Positions 35,233 through 44,012 of a stretch of 64,000 nucleotides of DNA are shown here, one piece after another (position 1 is the first letter of the stretch; each line of letters opens with the position of its first letter). Both the position numbers and the translations under genes were made by a program. Source of the stretch: Draconibacterium sp. (GTDB lineage: Bacteria > Bacteroidota > Bacteroidia > Bacteroidales > Prolixibacteraceae); the NCBI GenBank assembly GCA_011620585.1, contig WOYV01000040.1, positions 51,581 through 115,580 of the forward strand, in the 5' to 3' direction. Below the pieces are notes generated by a model. That model searched no databases. It worked only from the letters and a program-made list of their open reading frames with translations, and was not told the origin of the DNA.

Positions 35233-38200
35233 TTATTCGTCGCGAAGTTCAGCAACCAGTGTTTTCTTTTGAAGCGAAAACCAACTCAGCGCCGTAATCC
35301 AGATAATCCCGTTCAGTACAATTAAGGCAACCGACCAAAGAACCGTTGAAATTGAAACATCGGTATTTGTCGACAAAAACGATGGCAAAGTTGCCAAAAC
35401 AGCGGTTACAAAACCGATCAAAACGCCACTCAACAAAAGAATGATGTATTCGCCCGCCAATGTTTTAAAAAGAGTATTTATCCTAAATCCAACAGCCTGC
35501 ATCAATGCGACCTCACGTTTTCGTTCAAGCAAGGTACGCGCTAAAATTACAGCCAGCCCTATGGTCCCGAGGATTAAACCAAGAGTTCCCAAAGCCAAAA
35601 AAATCGAAAGATAGGTGTTGGTTACCGAATAGAATTCCACCAGTCGTTTGGCTGCCAGTTCCATTTCCCAGCCGTAATCGCGGAAAGCAGACTGCAATTC
35701 ATCTCCAATCGCCTGTTCATTTTCCGATGCCCCTTCCACAAGAAAAAGGTTGGAACCACTGCTGCCCGGGTAATTTTTCAGAAAGTTTTTATTCGATATA
35801 ATTACGTATCCCTGGAAAATCGACGGTGCCGTACCAGCCATTAGTTTTAGTTTCAAGGTGTCGCCCTGTTCATTTTGGTATAACAGCACATCGCCTATTT
35901 TTTTCTCAAGTCCCCACTGGATCACGGTTTGATCGGCAATTGCGGGTATAGTTCCGTCGGCTGGCTCCTGTTCCAACAAAGTCCATGGATCACCTTCAAA
36001 GCCCTTTGTTTTTGCTGCAAACGAAAACCGTCCTTTCAAAGCTTCAGGGTCGACCCCCAAAATAGCAGGTTGCGCAATCCGGTTCAGGTTGAGGCAACTG
36101 GCATTGTCGCCATCGAGTTTTCGGAACTGGACCACTTCGAAATTTTCGGTCAACCCTTCCTCAGCCCTTTTTACCGGATCGTTGATATCGAATAAAACCG
36201 GCATCGTAGTTTCGGCAAAATATAAAAACCCGCCGGTACCACTGTTTTTATTTTGTGCGTTGGCAAACAGGTCGAGTTTATTCGAGCCCGTAGAAACCGT
36301 GATAAAAGTTCCCAAAGCAAACAATATAACGATCGTAAGCGAACGCCTGATATTCCGTGTAAGATTTAGCCGGGCAAGTTTTGCAGTGTTAAACTGCGCG
36401 CGCTTTCCATTTTCCTGGTGTAACAAGAGTTTGCGGGTGAGCAATAAAAATCCAATCAGCAACAAGCCTCCTGAAGTAAAAAACATCGACTGATCTTGTT
36501 TCGGGCCTGTAAACTGCCAGCCCAAAATGCCTAAAGCGGCCACCATCGAAATCCAGAGTATTGCGTTATACAGGATTTCGATTTTTTTGTTTCTGTTTGT
36601 TTCCAGCGACTTTTGCAATTCAGAAATTTGCTTTTTCTGAAACCTGCGAACCGCTAAATAAATTGCCACCAGCGAAACCAACACGCTGATTGCAAAACCT
36701 AACGCAACGGTTGCGGGCAGAATACTGATTCCGAGCACATTGGTGCGCACGATATCGTACCAAAGTGTGTTTAGCACCCGAAACACGAGTTGTGTGTAAA
36801 ATACCGAAATCACGGTACCAAGAACTGCTCCGAGAAGAGCCGTTGCAAGTCCTTCAGACAGATAAAAACGGCGAATTTGTTTTTGCTGAAAACCAAGAGC
36901 AGCCAGCAAACCAATTTGAGATGAACGGGTTTCCAGGTTAAGCCGGAACAGTAGCGCTGTAAGAACAATTGCTGCTATCAGTATAAAGAAACTCAGCCCA
37001 ATAAATAAGCCGCTAAAATCGGTTCCGTTTTGAGCAGATTCAACACCTTGCTCCCGTATGGGTTCCACCAGCATTCCCAAATCCGCAGCACGAATATTTT
37101 CGGCAAAAACGGCTTTGTATTGCTCCTTATCGAAAGATGCTGCCGGATAACGAACGGCAGTGTAATTCCCAAATCGGTTCGACCACAATTTTAAAGCAGT
37201 ATTTACTGAAACAAAAGCTTTTGGAGTTCCTTTGTAATCGTCCCAGTACTTTTCATCTTTATCACGGATGGCGTCCAAATCGATTGGGACACCAGCTTCC
37301 CACTCGCGGCAATGCCCGGCGTCTGAAAGCCCGGGTAGGTTTGGCACGCGCCCGGGGTCGCACAGTGGCGACGACATCGGAATTATTTCCTTTAAAACAA
37401 AACCAGCTTCCTTTACACGCAATTGTCTAAGTGGGCCAATTTCAAAATATTTCATTTGGATCGAATCGCCAACCGAAGCCTTCAGATCACTGGCTGCCCA
37501 ACGATTCAGTACAATTTCATTTCCAGACAAGCCTGAATCAATTGTTGAGACGAATGAATAAGGAATTGATCGTGATTGATGGAGATTGATGGAGAATGAC
37601 CGAGATTGATTGTCTGTTACGCCCGAGGCTTGTAGCTCATGGCTTGTGGTTTCTTCGGAAATCTCGTTTACGAAGTAGGTCAACACCGGTTCTGCCCCGG
37701 GCAATTTCTGCAAGGTCACGGCCACTTTATCTTCCATAAAAACACGTTCGGTTGAAACCTCCACTTCGCCGGTCCGTTCAATATTTTTTAGCTGAAGCCC
37801 GGCATCTTCCGGAGTCAGACAAGAATTTACGGTTTGAAGAATATCGTTGTTTTGAAGTTGGCCCACCACCAGAATCTGGTTGGCTTTTCTTTCAAATCCC
37901 ATCAAACGGTTTAGCCGGTCGATGGAAATAAAAATATTGTATGGAGCAGTTTGTGAGTTCTTTAGATTGAACCGGCCAAGTTCGTCTTTTGTTGCAATCT
38001 TTTTGATAGTGGCACGCACGGTTACGCTTGTTTCTTCAGCCGAAACAAACGGTGCGTTCATCGGAATCAGGCTGGCTTTTTTTATCCTCACCAGGAGGTT
38101 ATCGTTTTCTGTCACCTGAAGTTTTTCAGCAAGGTTCTCACTAATTGCGATTTCGTTTTGCTGCAAATTGGCAAACCAGGCTGCATCCGAAACTTTTTCA

Positions 38201-38547
38201 AAATCTTTGTCTACCCCAATTACCTGCACTTTGTTCACACGTTGCTGTCCTCCGTCGGCTACCGCCATTCCTTCGAGTAACAAAACCGAAGTAGCTTTAA
38301 TTTCCGGATTTTTAGCTTCCATTTCGGCAGCCATTTCCTGTCTGAAATAACGTTCCTTCACCGTAACCAGATGAGTGGTTTCGCCCAATCGATAAAAGGT
38401 AGCTTGCGTGAGGCTGTGCCGCACCGAGTCGCCGATAATCAGCGATCCGGTGAGAACCATTGTACTTACAGCCACTCCAAGTGCCACCAGCAGGTTGGCT
38501 TTAAAATAGTGTAAAAAAGATTTAAGTATAAATTGTAGTCGTGTCAT
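35233..38547 (-). CDS. ABC transporter permease, FtsX/MacB-like, large
   Basis: The ATG at 38547 (MTRLQFILKSFLHYF) gives 1104 residues; the longer frame reads through a palindromic repeat (MSEGQRG) and is rejected. There is a first TM helix (VALGVAVSTMVLTGSLI), a long periplasmic domain, three helices at about 520-640, a hydrophobic loop pair near 670-710, a second periplasmic domain, and a final three-helix FtsX core (LALGTLGLILGTIGLAVILAR). The duplicated FtsX layout fits a lipoprotein- or macrolide-exporter-type permease working with the ATPase just upstream. Residues about 299-330 are encoded by a 10-base quasi-tandem repeat. Confidence 0.88.
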   Translation of the reverse strand: MTRLQFILKSFLHYFKANLLVALGVAVSTMVLTGSLIIGDSVRHSLTQATFYRLGETTHLVTVKERYFRQEMAAEMEAKNPEIKATSVLLLEGMAVADGGQQRVNKVQVIGVDKDFEKVSDAAWFANLQQNEIAISENLAEKLQVTENDNLLVRIKKASLIPMNAPFVSAEETSVTVRATIKKIATKDELGRFNLKNSQTAPYNIFISIDRLNRLMGFERKANQILVVGQLQNNDILQTVNSCLTPEDAGLQLKNIERTGEVEVSTERVFMEDKVAVTLQKLPGAEPVLTYFVNEISEETTSHELQASGVTDNQSRSFSINLHQSRSIPYSFVSTIDSGLSGNEIVLNRWAASDLKASVGDSIQMKYFEIGPLRQLRVKEAGFVLKEIIPMSSPLCDPGRVPNLPGLSDAGHCREWEAGVPIDLDAIRDKDEKYWDDYKGTPKAFVSVNTALKLWSNRFGNYTAVRYPAASFDKEQYKAVFAENIRAADLGMLVEPIREQGVESAQNGTDFSGLFIGLSFFILIAAIVLTALLFRLNLETRSSQIGLLAALGFQQKQIRRFYLSEGLATALLGAVLGTVISVFYTQLVFRVLNTLWYDIVRTNVLGISILPATVALGFAISVLVSLVAIYLAVRRFQKKQISELQKSLETNRNKKIEILYNAILWISMVAALGILGWQFTGPKQDQSMFFTSGGLLLIGFLLLTRKLLLHQENGKRAQFNTAKLARLNLTRNIRRSLTIVILFALGTFITVSTGSNKLDLFANAQNKNSGTGGFLYFAETTMPVLFDINDPVKRAEEGLTENFEVVQFRKLDGDNASCLNLNRIAQPAILGVDPEALKGRFSFAAKTKGFEGDPWTLLEQEPADGTIPAIADQTVIQWGLEKKIGDVLLYQNEQGDTLKLKLMAGTAPSIFQGYVIISNKNFLKNYPGSSGSNLFLVEGASENEQAIGDELQSAFRDYGWEMELAAKRLVEFYSVTNTYLSIFLALGTLGLILGTIGLAVILARTLLERKREVALMQAVGFRINTLFKTLAGEYIILLLSGVLIGFVTAVLATLPSFLSTNTDVSISTVLWSVALIVLNGIIWITALSWFSLQKKTLVAELRDE
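37565..37646. repeat. Two repeat families embedded in the permease coding sequence
   Basis: 37565-37611 is five quasi-copies of a 10-base unit (GATTGATGGA and variants); 37626-37650 repeats GGCTTGT twice in the style of the intergenic array at 49683-49717. Because 10 is not a multiple of three the unit is read in all frames, giving the peptide NQSRSFSINLHQSRS. The reading frame is kept. Confidence 0.6.
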
Positions 38548-38548
38548 A

Positions 38549-38584
38549 CCCCTTTGTCCTTCGGACATCTCCCCCGTGGGGAGA
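38549..38584. repeat. Tandem palindromes abutting the permease start codon
   Basis: TGTCC-TTC-GGACA (38555-38567) is followed at once by TCTCCCC-CGT-GGGGAGA (38568-38584). The frame CCCCTTTGTC...GACATCTCCCC matches the unit at 3763-3793. It fills half of the 75-base spacer between the ATPase and permease genes and lies one base upstream of the permease ATG, where a ribosome-binding site would be. Confidence 0.65.
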
Positions 38585-38622
38585 GTTTTCTTATTTTAAT
38601 TCTTTTCTGTTATTCCCGCCTC

Positions 38623-39297
38623 TTATCTAACCAGTTGCCCGTTCTTTAAAATTAGCTTATAATCCATTTTATCAGCCATTTCAGCCGAGTGAGTCACAGT
38701 TACCAAGGTTACATTTTCCTCTTCACCCAGTTTGATCAGTAATTCGGTTAATGACGTGGCGTTGGCTTCGTCAAGCGCACCAGTAGGCTCGTCTGCCAAA
38801 ATCAGTTCAGGTTTGTTAATCAGAGCACGAACAACGGCTGTGCGCTGGCATTCTCCCCCCGACAGTTCCGCAGGTTTTTGGTTGCGTTGATCCCAAATAC
38901 CAACCTTTCGAATCAGGTATTGGGCCCACTCGCTGGTTTCCTTGTTTATTTTTCCTTGTGGTAAAACCGGCAAAAGCACATTCTCCCAGAGTGTGAGTTG
39001 TGGCATCAAATGGTGCATTTGAAACACAAAACCAAGATGACGGTTTCTGAAATCAGCCAGTTGTGTTTTCGAATAGCTGGTGATATTCTTTCCATCAAAA
39101 ATAACATCGCCGGAATCGGGCAGATCAAGAGCGCCAATAAGGTTGAGTAAGGTAGTTTTTCCTGAACCGCTCGGTCCAATAATAGCCAATTTGCTTCCCC
39201 GTTCTATTTTCAGATTTAGCTTTTCGAGCACGGGCCGGTAACTGTGTGTTCCGGGCTCGCCGTATCCTTTTGTTATGTTTTTTAGTTGTAATAACAT
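38623..39297 (-). CDS. ABC transporter ATP-binding protein (LolD/MacB type)
   Basis: A 224-residue ATPase with Walker A GPSGSGKTTLLNLIG, Q-loop FVFQMHHLMPQLT, signature LSGGECQRTAVVRAL and Walker B LILADEPTGALDE. The MacB/LolD subfamily signature fits the following FtsX-type permease, and the two probably form one exporter or lipoprotein-release machine. No membrane-fusion protein gene is next to it. Confidence 0.93.
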   Translation of the reverse strand: MLLQLKNITKGYGEPGTHSYRPVLEKLNLKIERGSKLAIIGPSGSGKTTLLNLIGALDLPDSGDVIFDGKNITSYSKTQLADFRNRHLGFVFQMHHLMPQLTLWENVLLPVLPQGKINKETSEWAQYLIRKVGIWDQRNQKPAELSGGECQRTAVVRALINKPELILADEPTGALDEANATSLTELLIKLGEEENVTLVTVTHSAEMADKMDYKLILKNGQLVR

Positions 39298-39319
39298 TTT
39301 TTCTTTTGTTCCTCTGCAT

Positions 39320-39372
39320 CTCCTCGGTGTGCTTTGTGGTTAAAAAAGTCTTAAACCACAGAGAACACGGAG
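39320..39372. repeat. Imperfect inverted repeat in the GT4-ABC spacer
   Basis: CGGTGTGCTTTGTGGTT (from 39325) and AACCACAGAGAACACGG (39354-39370) are near-exact inverted copies around a short A/T loop. This CTCCGTGTTCTCTGTGG type of sequence is a familiar dispersed intergenic element in Bacteroidota and other bacteria. Confidence 0.6.
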
Positions 39373-39384
39373 ATTTCTCAGAGA

Positions 39385-40671
39385 TTAATTTCTCAGACTT
39401 TCGTATAAAGTTATAATTTCTTTGGTGTGACTGTGAATATTAAACTTTTTGCGTGTGCCTTCATAACCGGCCTGGCTTAGTATTTCGAGTTGATCCTGAT
39501 CACTTAACAATCCGGCCCAGGTTTCAGCCAGTTTCTGTGGGGTATTAGGCATATAGGTTACACCTCCTCCTGAAATTTCGATGATCTCGGGAAAGGCCCC
39601 CAACGCTGGCTGTACCACCGGAACTCCCGATGCCATTGCTTCGAGCAAATACATTCCAAAAGCCTCGCCAATGCGCACCGGCACTGAAACCAGTTGTACC
39701 TTTTTAAAGAAATCGTTTACTTCTTTTCCTTCAAAATCGGGCAAAATTTCGAAAGCGTCCTGTAGGTTGTTTTCTTTCAGTTTACGTTTTTGTTCTTTAT
39801 TGAATTTAGCATCATCGCCGGTTGAACCGCCTGTTGCAATCAGTTTTACATCTTCAAAACCGGGTTTCTTTTTCATTTCTATAAAAGCATCCACCACAAT
39901 GTCGAATCCATCTTTATGGCACATACGTGAGATATAGCCCACATTTCTTGGCTTTTCACGAACCGATACGAACTCGTAATCTTCAACATCCACCCCCAGA
40001 TGAATGGTTTTCAACTGTTCGTCCTGCAAATTCATCCGTTCCTTCATCACCCCGGCAAAAAAGTCGCTCACCGAAACCAGCTTATCCACATCTTTGGCAC
40101 GTTCGTGCATCAGGTCCCAAATGCGTTTCTGGAACTGAGGTTTCATGGGGTCGATCCACACATCTTCATCTTGCAACGTGCATAATACCGGAACCCCGAT
40201 CCGTTCTTTTAAGCGTCGGGCCAATCCAAGCAATAAGGCATTCGAAATGTGAATAATATCAGGGTTGCAATGTTCGGCAATCCAGTTTACCATGTGATCG
40301 AGCTCGTCTTTCTGCTCTCCTTCCTCGCCCAGCAACATCGAAACCGTCATGTCTTCCAAGCCTTTTGCATTTGTTGAACCAGCCATCGAAGCTGCCATTT
40401 TTATCATGGGTTTCGAGTTGAGCAAACGATCGAACCACGGCGGCGCCTTTCTAAAAATTGGGTACAGTTGTTTCAGATAAGTACTGATGGCGCCATAGAA
40501 AATCGGTATCTCTGAAATATCGTGTTCGTCGGCAAATAAAGGCAGGTACATCGGAATTTTGGTCACCTGATGACCCTCTGCGCGCAATGCATTAAAATAT
40601 TTGCTGTCGCGTAAACAGTTTCCGCAGTAAAAACTACCACCCGATCCGGGTATAATTTGAATGATGTTCAT
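39385..40671 (-). CDS. GT4-family glycosyltransferase
   Basis: 428 residues with the GT-B layout: N-terminal glycine loop (PGSGGSFYCGNCLR), a helix-rich middle (GLARRLKERIG, DEDVWIDP), and the C-terminal donor-binding domain with VGYISRMCHKDGFD, VPVRIGEAFGMYLLEAMASGVPVVQP, the EX7E region of GT4. It should transfer a sugar from a nucleotide donor, substrate unknown. It sits between the redox cluster and the ABC exporter, with repeat-bearing spacers on both sides, so whether it belongs to either is unclear. Confidence 0.88.
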   Translation of the reverse strand: MNIIQIIPGSGGSFYCGNCLRDSKYFNALRAEGHQVTKIPMYLPLFADEHDISEIPIFYGAISTYLKQLYPIFRKAPPWFDRLLNSKPMIKMAASMAGSTNAKGLEDMTVSMLLGEEGEQKDELDHMVNWIAEHCNPDIIHISNALLLGLARRLKERIGVPVLCTLQDEDVWIDPMKPQFQKRIWDLMHERAKDVDKLVSVSDFFAGVMKERMNLQDEQLKTIHLGVDVEDYEFVSVREKPRNVGYISRMCHKDGFDIVVDAFIEMKKKPGFEDVKLIATGGSTGDDAKFNKEQKRKLKENNLQDAFEILPDFEGKEVNDFFKKVQLVSVPVRIGEAFGMYLLEAMASGVPVVQPALGAFPEIIEISGGGVTYMPNTPQKLAETWAGLLSDQDQLEILSQAGYEGTRKKFNIHSHTKEIITLYESLRN

Positions 40672-40685
40672 AATGTCCCCTCCAA

Positions 40686-40780
40686 CTCCCCAATGGGGAG
40701 AGATTAGCTGTATTTTCGTTTATAATTTCTCAAAAAGGAGCACCTTCTGTTTCTCCCCTTTACGGAGATTAAAGAGGGGC
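40686..40780. repeat. C-rich palindromic repeats in the propeller-GT4 spacer
   Basis: CTCCCC-AAT-GGGGAG (40686-40700) is followed by an outer dyad GGAGC/GCTCC (about 40738 to 40782) enclosing CTCCCCTTTA and TAAAGAGGGG. The right end runs into the 3' end of the propeller gene. Same style as 3767-3844 and 38549-38584. Confidence 0.55.
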
Positions 40781-41884
40781 TCCAAAACAATACACATTTC
40801 CATCGTAGGCGCCCACAAATATTTTCCCATCGGCTACGGCAGGATTATTAATGATTTGCCCACCAAGTTCATAAGTCCAAACGGGTTTTCCGTCCGAAAG
40901 GTTCACGATGGCTAAATCGCCACGCATGTTTGCCACAAGTACCCTATCTTTTACAACCACCGGCGAAGCTTCCACATGCTTGCCGGTATTGTATTCCCAA
41001 AGCTTTTCGCCTGTATTTTTATTAAAACAGTACAGAAATTTATTGTGATTGGCGGTCAGTACCATGTTCCCGATTAACGCAGGTGAGGCGATAAACTGCA
41101 ACTTCGTTTTGTCGTCCTGCCACACCCAGGTGGTTTTATCAGTTTTAAGATCAACCTGGAAAAAACGCCCGTCGTAATCGCCAATGTAAGCTTTGTCTTT
41201 TTCTACTGCCACTGAACCGGCTACATATGTTGCGACATTAATTTTTTTCACCAGTTTACCGGTAGCTATGTCAACCAGGTGAAGAAACCCGTCGCAACCG
41301 CCAAACATCGCCATGCCATCTTCGCAGGCAGCTGCTCCGTTTATAAAATTGTTTGATTCGTATTTCCAGAGGCCTTTCCCGGTTTTGGCATCCACGCAGT
41401 GCAGGTAGTAATCGTAACTTCCCACTACAATGTGTGTTTTATCGCCCACTTTCCACCAGTTCGCCGAACCAATAATCTGGTTTTCGCACTCGTATTCCCA
41501 GAGTTTTTCCCCTGAATTTAATTCGAGGGCGTACAATGAACCATTCAGATTGCCAATGTAAACCACATTTTCATGGATCAGCGCCGACGCTTCTATCGAG
41601 TTCGAAGTCTCGAATTTCCACAACAGTTTACCATTTGTATCGGTACAATAAACATAGCCATCTGTCGATCCGATTACCACTTTGCCATTGGCCACCACCG
41701 GGGCCGATTTTATGTTATCTCCGGTTTGAAAGGTCCATAATAATTTTGGCTTGTCGGGTAAAGTTGTTCCTGAAATCCCGGTCAGATGCTGGTCGCCACG
41801 AAAGATGGTCCAGGAGGAAGTTGGCTGGGCAATTACATTGAGTGTCAGTAAAACCAAAAATGATATTGACAGTATATTTTTCAT
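40769..41884 (-). CDS. Secreted PQQ-like beta-propeller protein (propeller 1)
   Basis: 371 residues with a signal peptide ending VIAQ, then about seven PQQ-like blades, each with a G-K-LLW[KE] core (GKLLWKFET, GEKLWEYEC, GKGLWKYES, GEKLWEYNT, GKPVWTYEL). The first blade has WTIFRGDQHLTG. Such BamB/PQQ-like propellers are usually scaffolds; no PQQ-binding Cys pair, catalytic Asp set or haem motif is seen. Last gene of the redox cluster. Its 3' end overlaps a palindromic repeat. Confidence 0.85.
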   Translation of the reverse strand: MKNILSISFLVLLTLNVIAQPTSSWTIFRGDQHLTGISGTTLPDKPKLLWTFQTGDNIKSAPVVANGKVVIGSTDGYVYCTDTNGKLLWKFETSNSIEASALIHENVVYIGNLNGSLYALELNSGEKLWEYECENQIIGSANWWKVGDKTHIVVGSYDYYLHCVDAKTGKGLWKYESNNFINGAAACEDGMAMFGGCDGFLHLVDIATGKLVKKINVATYVAGSVAVEKDKAYIGDYDGRFFQVDLKTDKTTWVWQDDKTKLQFIASPALIGNMVLTANHNKFLYCFNKNTGEKLWEYNTGKHVEASPVVVKDRVLVANMRGDLAIVNLSDGKPVWTYELGGQIINNPAVADGKIFVGAYDGNVYCFGAPL

Positions 41885-41905
41885 ATTTCTAAACGTCTTT
41901 GAACC

Positions 41906-41972
41906 TTGTCATTCTGAATGAAGTGAAGGATCTGTTACACATTTCTCTGTCGTTCCTCCATCGAAATGACAA
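41906..41972. repeat. Inverted-repeat element in the spacer after the flavoprotein gene
   Basis: TTGTCATT (41906-41913) and AATGACAA (41965-41972) bracket CTGAATGAAGTGAAGGATCT-type sequence. This TTGTCATTCTGAATGAAG element is a familiar dispersed intergenic repeat in Bacteroidota. It fills most of the 93-base gap. Confidence 0.6.
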
Positions 41973-41977
41973 TTGAG

Positions 41978-43525
41978 TTATTCTTTTAAACTTATAGCCC
42001 CCGTTGGGCAGCTTTTCGCCACTTTTACTGCTGTGCCGGTAAGTCCTTTTTCCAGGGCTTCTTCAAAAGGAACACCCACTACCACATCAAATCCACGTCC
42101 AATATACGTAAAACCAAAACGTTCGGTGTATTTTTCTGTCAGGCGAACACAGATGCCGCATTTGATGCACTTTTGAGGTTCGTACACTACCGAACCGTGG
42201 CTGACTTGCTTGGTTATACTTCTTCGTGCACCGGTATTAAACCGTTTCTGATCGGCTTGATAATAGGTTGAATATTCGCGCAATTTGCAATCGTCGATGG
42301 CGCGGCAATCGCAATGCAGACATCTTTTCGCCTCGGCAACCGCTTCATCCCTGGTAAAGCCTGACTGAACTCCTGATTTTGGGAGCGTCCTTTTTGTATC
42401 GATAGATTCTTTTAAATATTCTGCATATTCGTTGGCAACTAACCTTCCAAAACGGGAGTTGAACAAACGCGGTTCGCCGAGAACCTTTTGTTTATTTAGA
42501 AATTGCAGAACAGAATGGGCCACTTCCTTTCCCTGCCCCACCGAGCGCACGGCCAGACGAGATGAACGCAGCACATTCCCGATTGCAAACACTTTTTCAT
42601 CAGAAGTTTGATAAGTTGATTTATCAGCTTCAATGCCTTTCGGGTTGGCTTTCAAACCAAAAACTTCGGCGTTTTCAGCAAGTGCACCTGTAGCTAAAAC
42701 CACAGCATCATATCCACTTTTTATTTCGGCATATTTTTCTGCCGAAATTGCCTTTCCTCCTTCAAACAGAACCCCGGTTTTCAGGATAGCCGCTATTTCC
42801 CTGTCGAGTACTTCTTTGGGCAAAATCTCATCGTTAATGGCGGTGCGCAACAAACCTCCGGCTTTTTCATTTTTATCGAAAAGCGTTACCTGAATTCCTT
42901 TTAACTGAAGATAATAAGCTGCGGCCAAACCGGCAGGGCCAGCACCGATCACGGCTACTTTCTTTCCTGTTTTTTCGATACCAGACAAATTAGGTTCTAC
43001 GCCATCGTCGCCAACAATTCGTTTTAAAAGACAAATCGAAACCGGTTCGTCCACCGTTTTACGATGACAAGCGCCTTCACACGGAGCCGGACAAATGCGT
43101 CCCAGAATTGCAGGAAGAGCAATGTCGTGTTTTACTACTTCCAGCGCTTCATCCAGTTTCCCGGCTGCAATCAGGCGGTTCATTTTGGGGATGTCCATGT
43201 GTGCCGGGCAAGCCACCTGGCAAGGCGCTTCGCAATCGCCCACATGTTCGCTCAAAAGCAGCTCGAGTGCGGTTTTTCTCGATTCTACAACTTCCTCGTC
43301 CTCGGTGAGAATTTGCATTCCCTCCACGGCTTTTACCGAACAGGATGGCAGCAATCTTCCGGTGCCACTATTTTTTACCATGCAGAGCATGCACGATGTA
43401 AAGTGCTCCAGTTCGTCGTTCCAGCACATATTTGGAATGTCAATTCCCATGGATTGAGCGGCTTTCATTACCGAAGTGCCATCTTCGACCTCGATTTCCG
43501 TGTTATTTATTTTTAGTTTGATCAT
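41978..43525 (-). CDS. Nfn/GltD-like iron-sulfur flavoprotein with NuoG-type [2Fe-2S] N-terminus
   Basis: The ATG at 43525 gives 515 residues; the longer frame starts inside a repeat. Residues 1-80 are a plant-type [2Fe-2S] ferredoxin (Cys34, 45, 48, 62). Then comes a GltD/NfnB linker with CEAPCQVACP and CPAPCEGAC motifs, an FAD fold VIGAGPAGLAAAYY at about 192 and ATG/NVLRSSR motif, and C-terminal cysteines CLHCDC and CIKCGIC with Cys506. NuoG-like catalytic parts are absent. With the neighbouring NuoE-NuoF fusion it could pass NADH electrons through flavin and clusters to a ferredoxin or the membrane. Exact reaction unknown. Confidence 0.8.
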   Translation of the reverse strand: MIKLKINNTEIEVEDGTSVMKAAQSMGIDIPNMCWNDELEHFTSCMLCMVKNSGTGRLLPSCSVKAVEGMQILTEDEEVVESRKTALELLLSEHVGDCEAPCQVACPAHMDIPKMNRLIAAGKLDEALEVVKHDIALPAILGRICPAPCEGACHRKTVDEPVSICLLKRIVGDDGVEPNLSGIEKTGKKVAVIGAGPAGLAAAYYLQLKGIQVTLFDKNEKAGGLLRTAINDEILPKEVLDREIAAILKTGVLFEGGKAISAEKYAEIKSGYDAVVLATGALAENAEVFGLKANPKGIEADKSTYQTSDEKVFAIGNVLRSSRLAVRSVGQGKEVAHSVLQFLNKQKVLGEPRLFNSRFGRLVANEYAEYLKESIDTKRTLPKSGVQSGFTRDEAVAEAKRCLHCDCRAIDDCKLREYSTYYQADQKRFNTGARRSITKQVSHGSVVYEPQKCIKCGICVRLTEKYTERFGFTYIGRGFDVVVGVPFEEALEKGLTGTAVKVAKSCPTGAISLKE

Positions 43526-43535
43526 CTTTCTAATG

Positions 43536-43595
43536 GTTGCAAGTTTCATGTTGCAGGTTACGAGTTTCATGCTACGGGTTACAGGTTACGGTTGG
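43536..43595. repeat. GTTGC/GTTAC quasi-tandem repeat at the 3' end of the four-helix gene
   Basis: Short words GTTGC, GTTAC and AGTTTCATG recur with about 10-20 base spacing (GTTGCAAGTTTCATG, GTTGC-like GTTACGAGTTTCATG, CTACGGGTTACAGGTTACGG). It supplies the last codons and stop of the four-helix gene and the false upstream start of the flavoprotein frame. A related but weaker GCAACGCGCAACTC stretch lies at the other end (about 43991-44013). Confidence 0.65.
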
Positions 43596-43959
43596 GTTCA
43601 TTCCAATGGCTTTTAACATACTCAATGAATGTATTGATTTTCATTCCCAAAATACCATATTCATTTAGCAGCTCTATTAAACCGTTCGATTCAAAATGAA
43701 TTTCATTGATCATTGTCAATTGTGAAATCGCTTCATCACACGATGAATGAGAATAAACGAGAAATCTGATAAATTCATTATTATACCTGTTTCTGCCATA
43801 TACTTCAACAATGTTATCCTTAATACTTTTTGTTGACCCGCGAAGCTGGCTACCTTGTTCATACGTTTCGTAAGAAGGAAGGGTGAATGTCATCTTATGA
43901 ACCTGAACTGCCAGATTGTAGGACAACTGATATATTTCAAGATCCCGATAACTTTTCAT
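43579..43959 (-). CDS. Four-helix bundle protein (S23 / rRNA-intervening-sequence family)
   Basis: 126 residues, all helical, of the family typified by proteins encoded in 23S rRNA intervening sequences (KSYRDLEIYQLSYNLAVQVHKMT, then SIKDNIVEVYGR, EFIRFLVYSHSSCDEA). Function is not established; they occur as stand-alone genes in many Bacteroidota. It interrupts the NuoEF-flavoprotein pair, is visibly more AT-rich than both neighbours, and is bounded by GTTGC/GTTAC repeats that even encode its last residues (NRNL). These features suggest acquisition as a mobile or repeat-associated cassette. Confidence 0.88.
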   Translation of the reverse strand: MKSYRDLEIYQLSYNLAVQVHKMTFTLPSYETYEQGSQLRGSTKSIKDNIVEVYGRNRYNNEFIRFLVYSHSSCDEAISQLTMINEIHFESNGLIELLNEYGILGMKINTFIEYVKSHWNEPNRNL

Positions 43960-44012
43960 ATTCTTTTCATTTATTCAAAACATTCTTTAACACGAACCGT
44001 GCAACGCGCAAC

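Noticed and set aside
38548-38568. Upstream start MSEGQRG for the ABC permease
   Set aside because: Those residues are read from the palindromic repeat; the conserved N-terminus begins at MTRLQF (38547).
43526-43570. Upstream start of the flavoprotein gene
   Set aside because: The extra residues come from the GTTGC/GTTAC repeat; the ferredoxin domain begins at the ATG at 43525.
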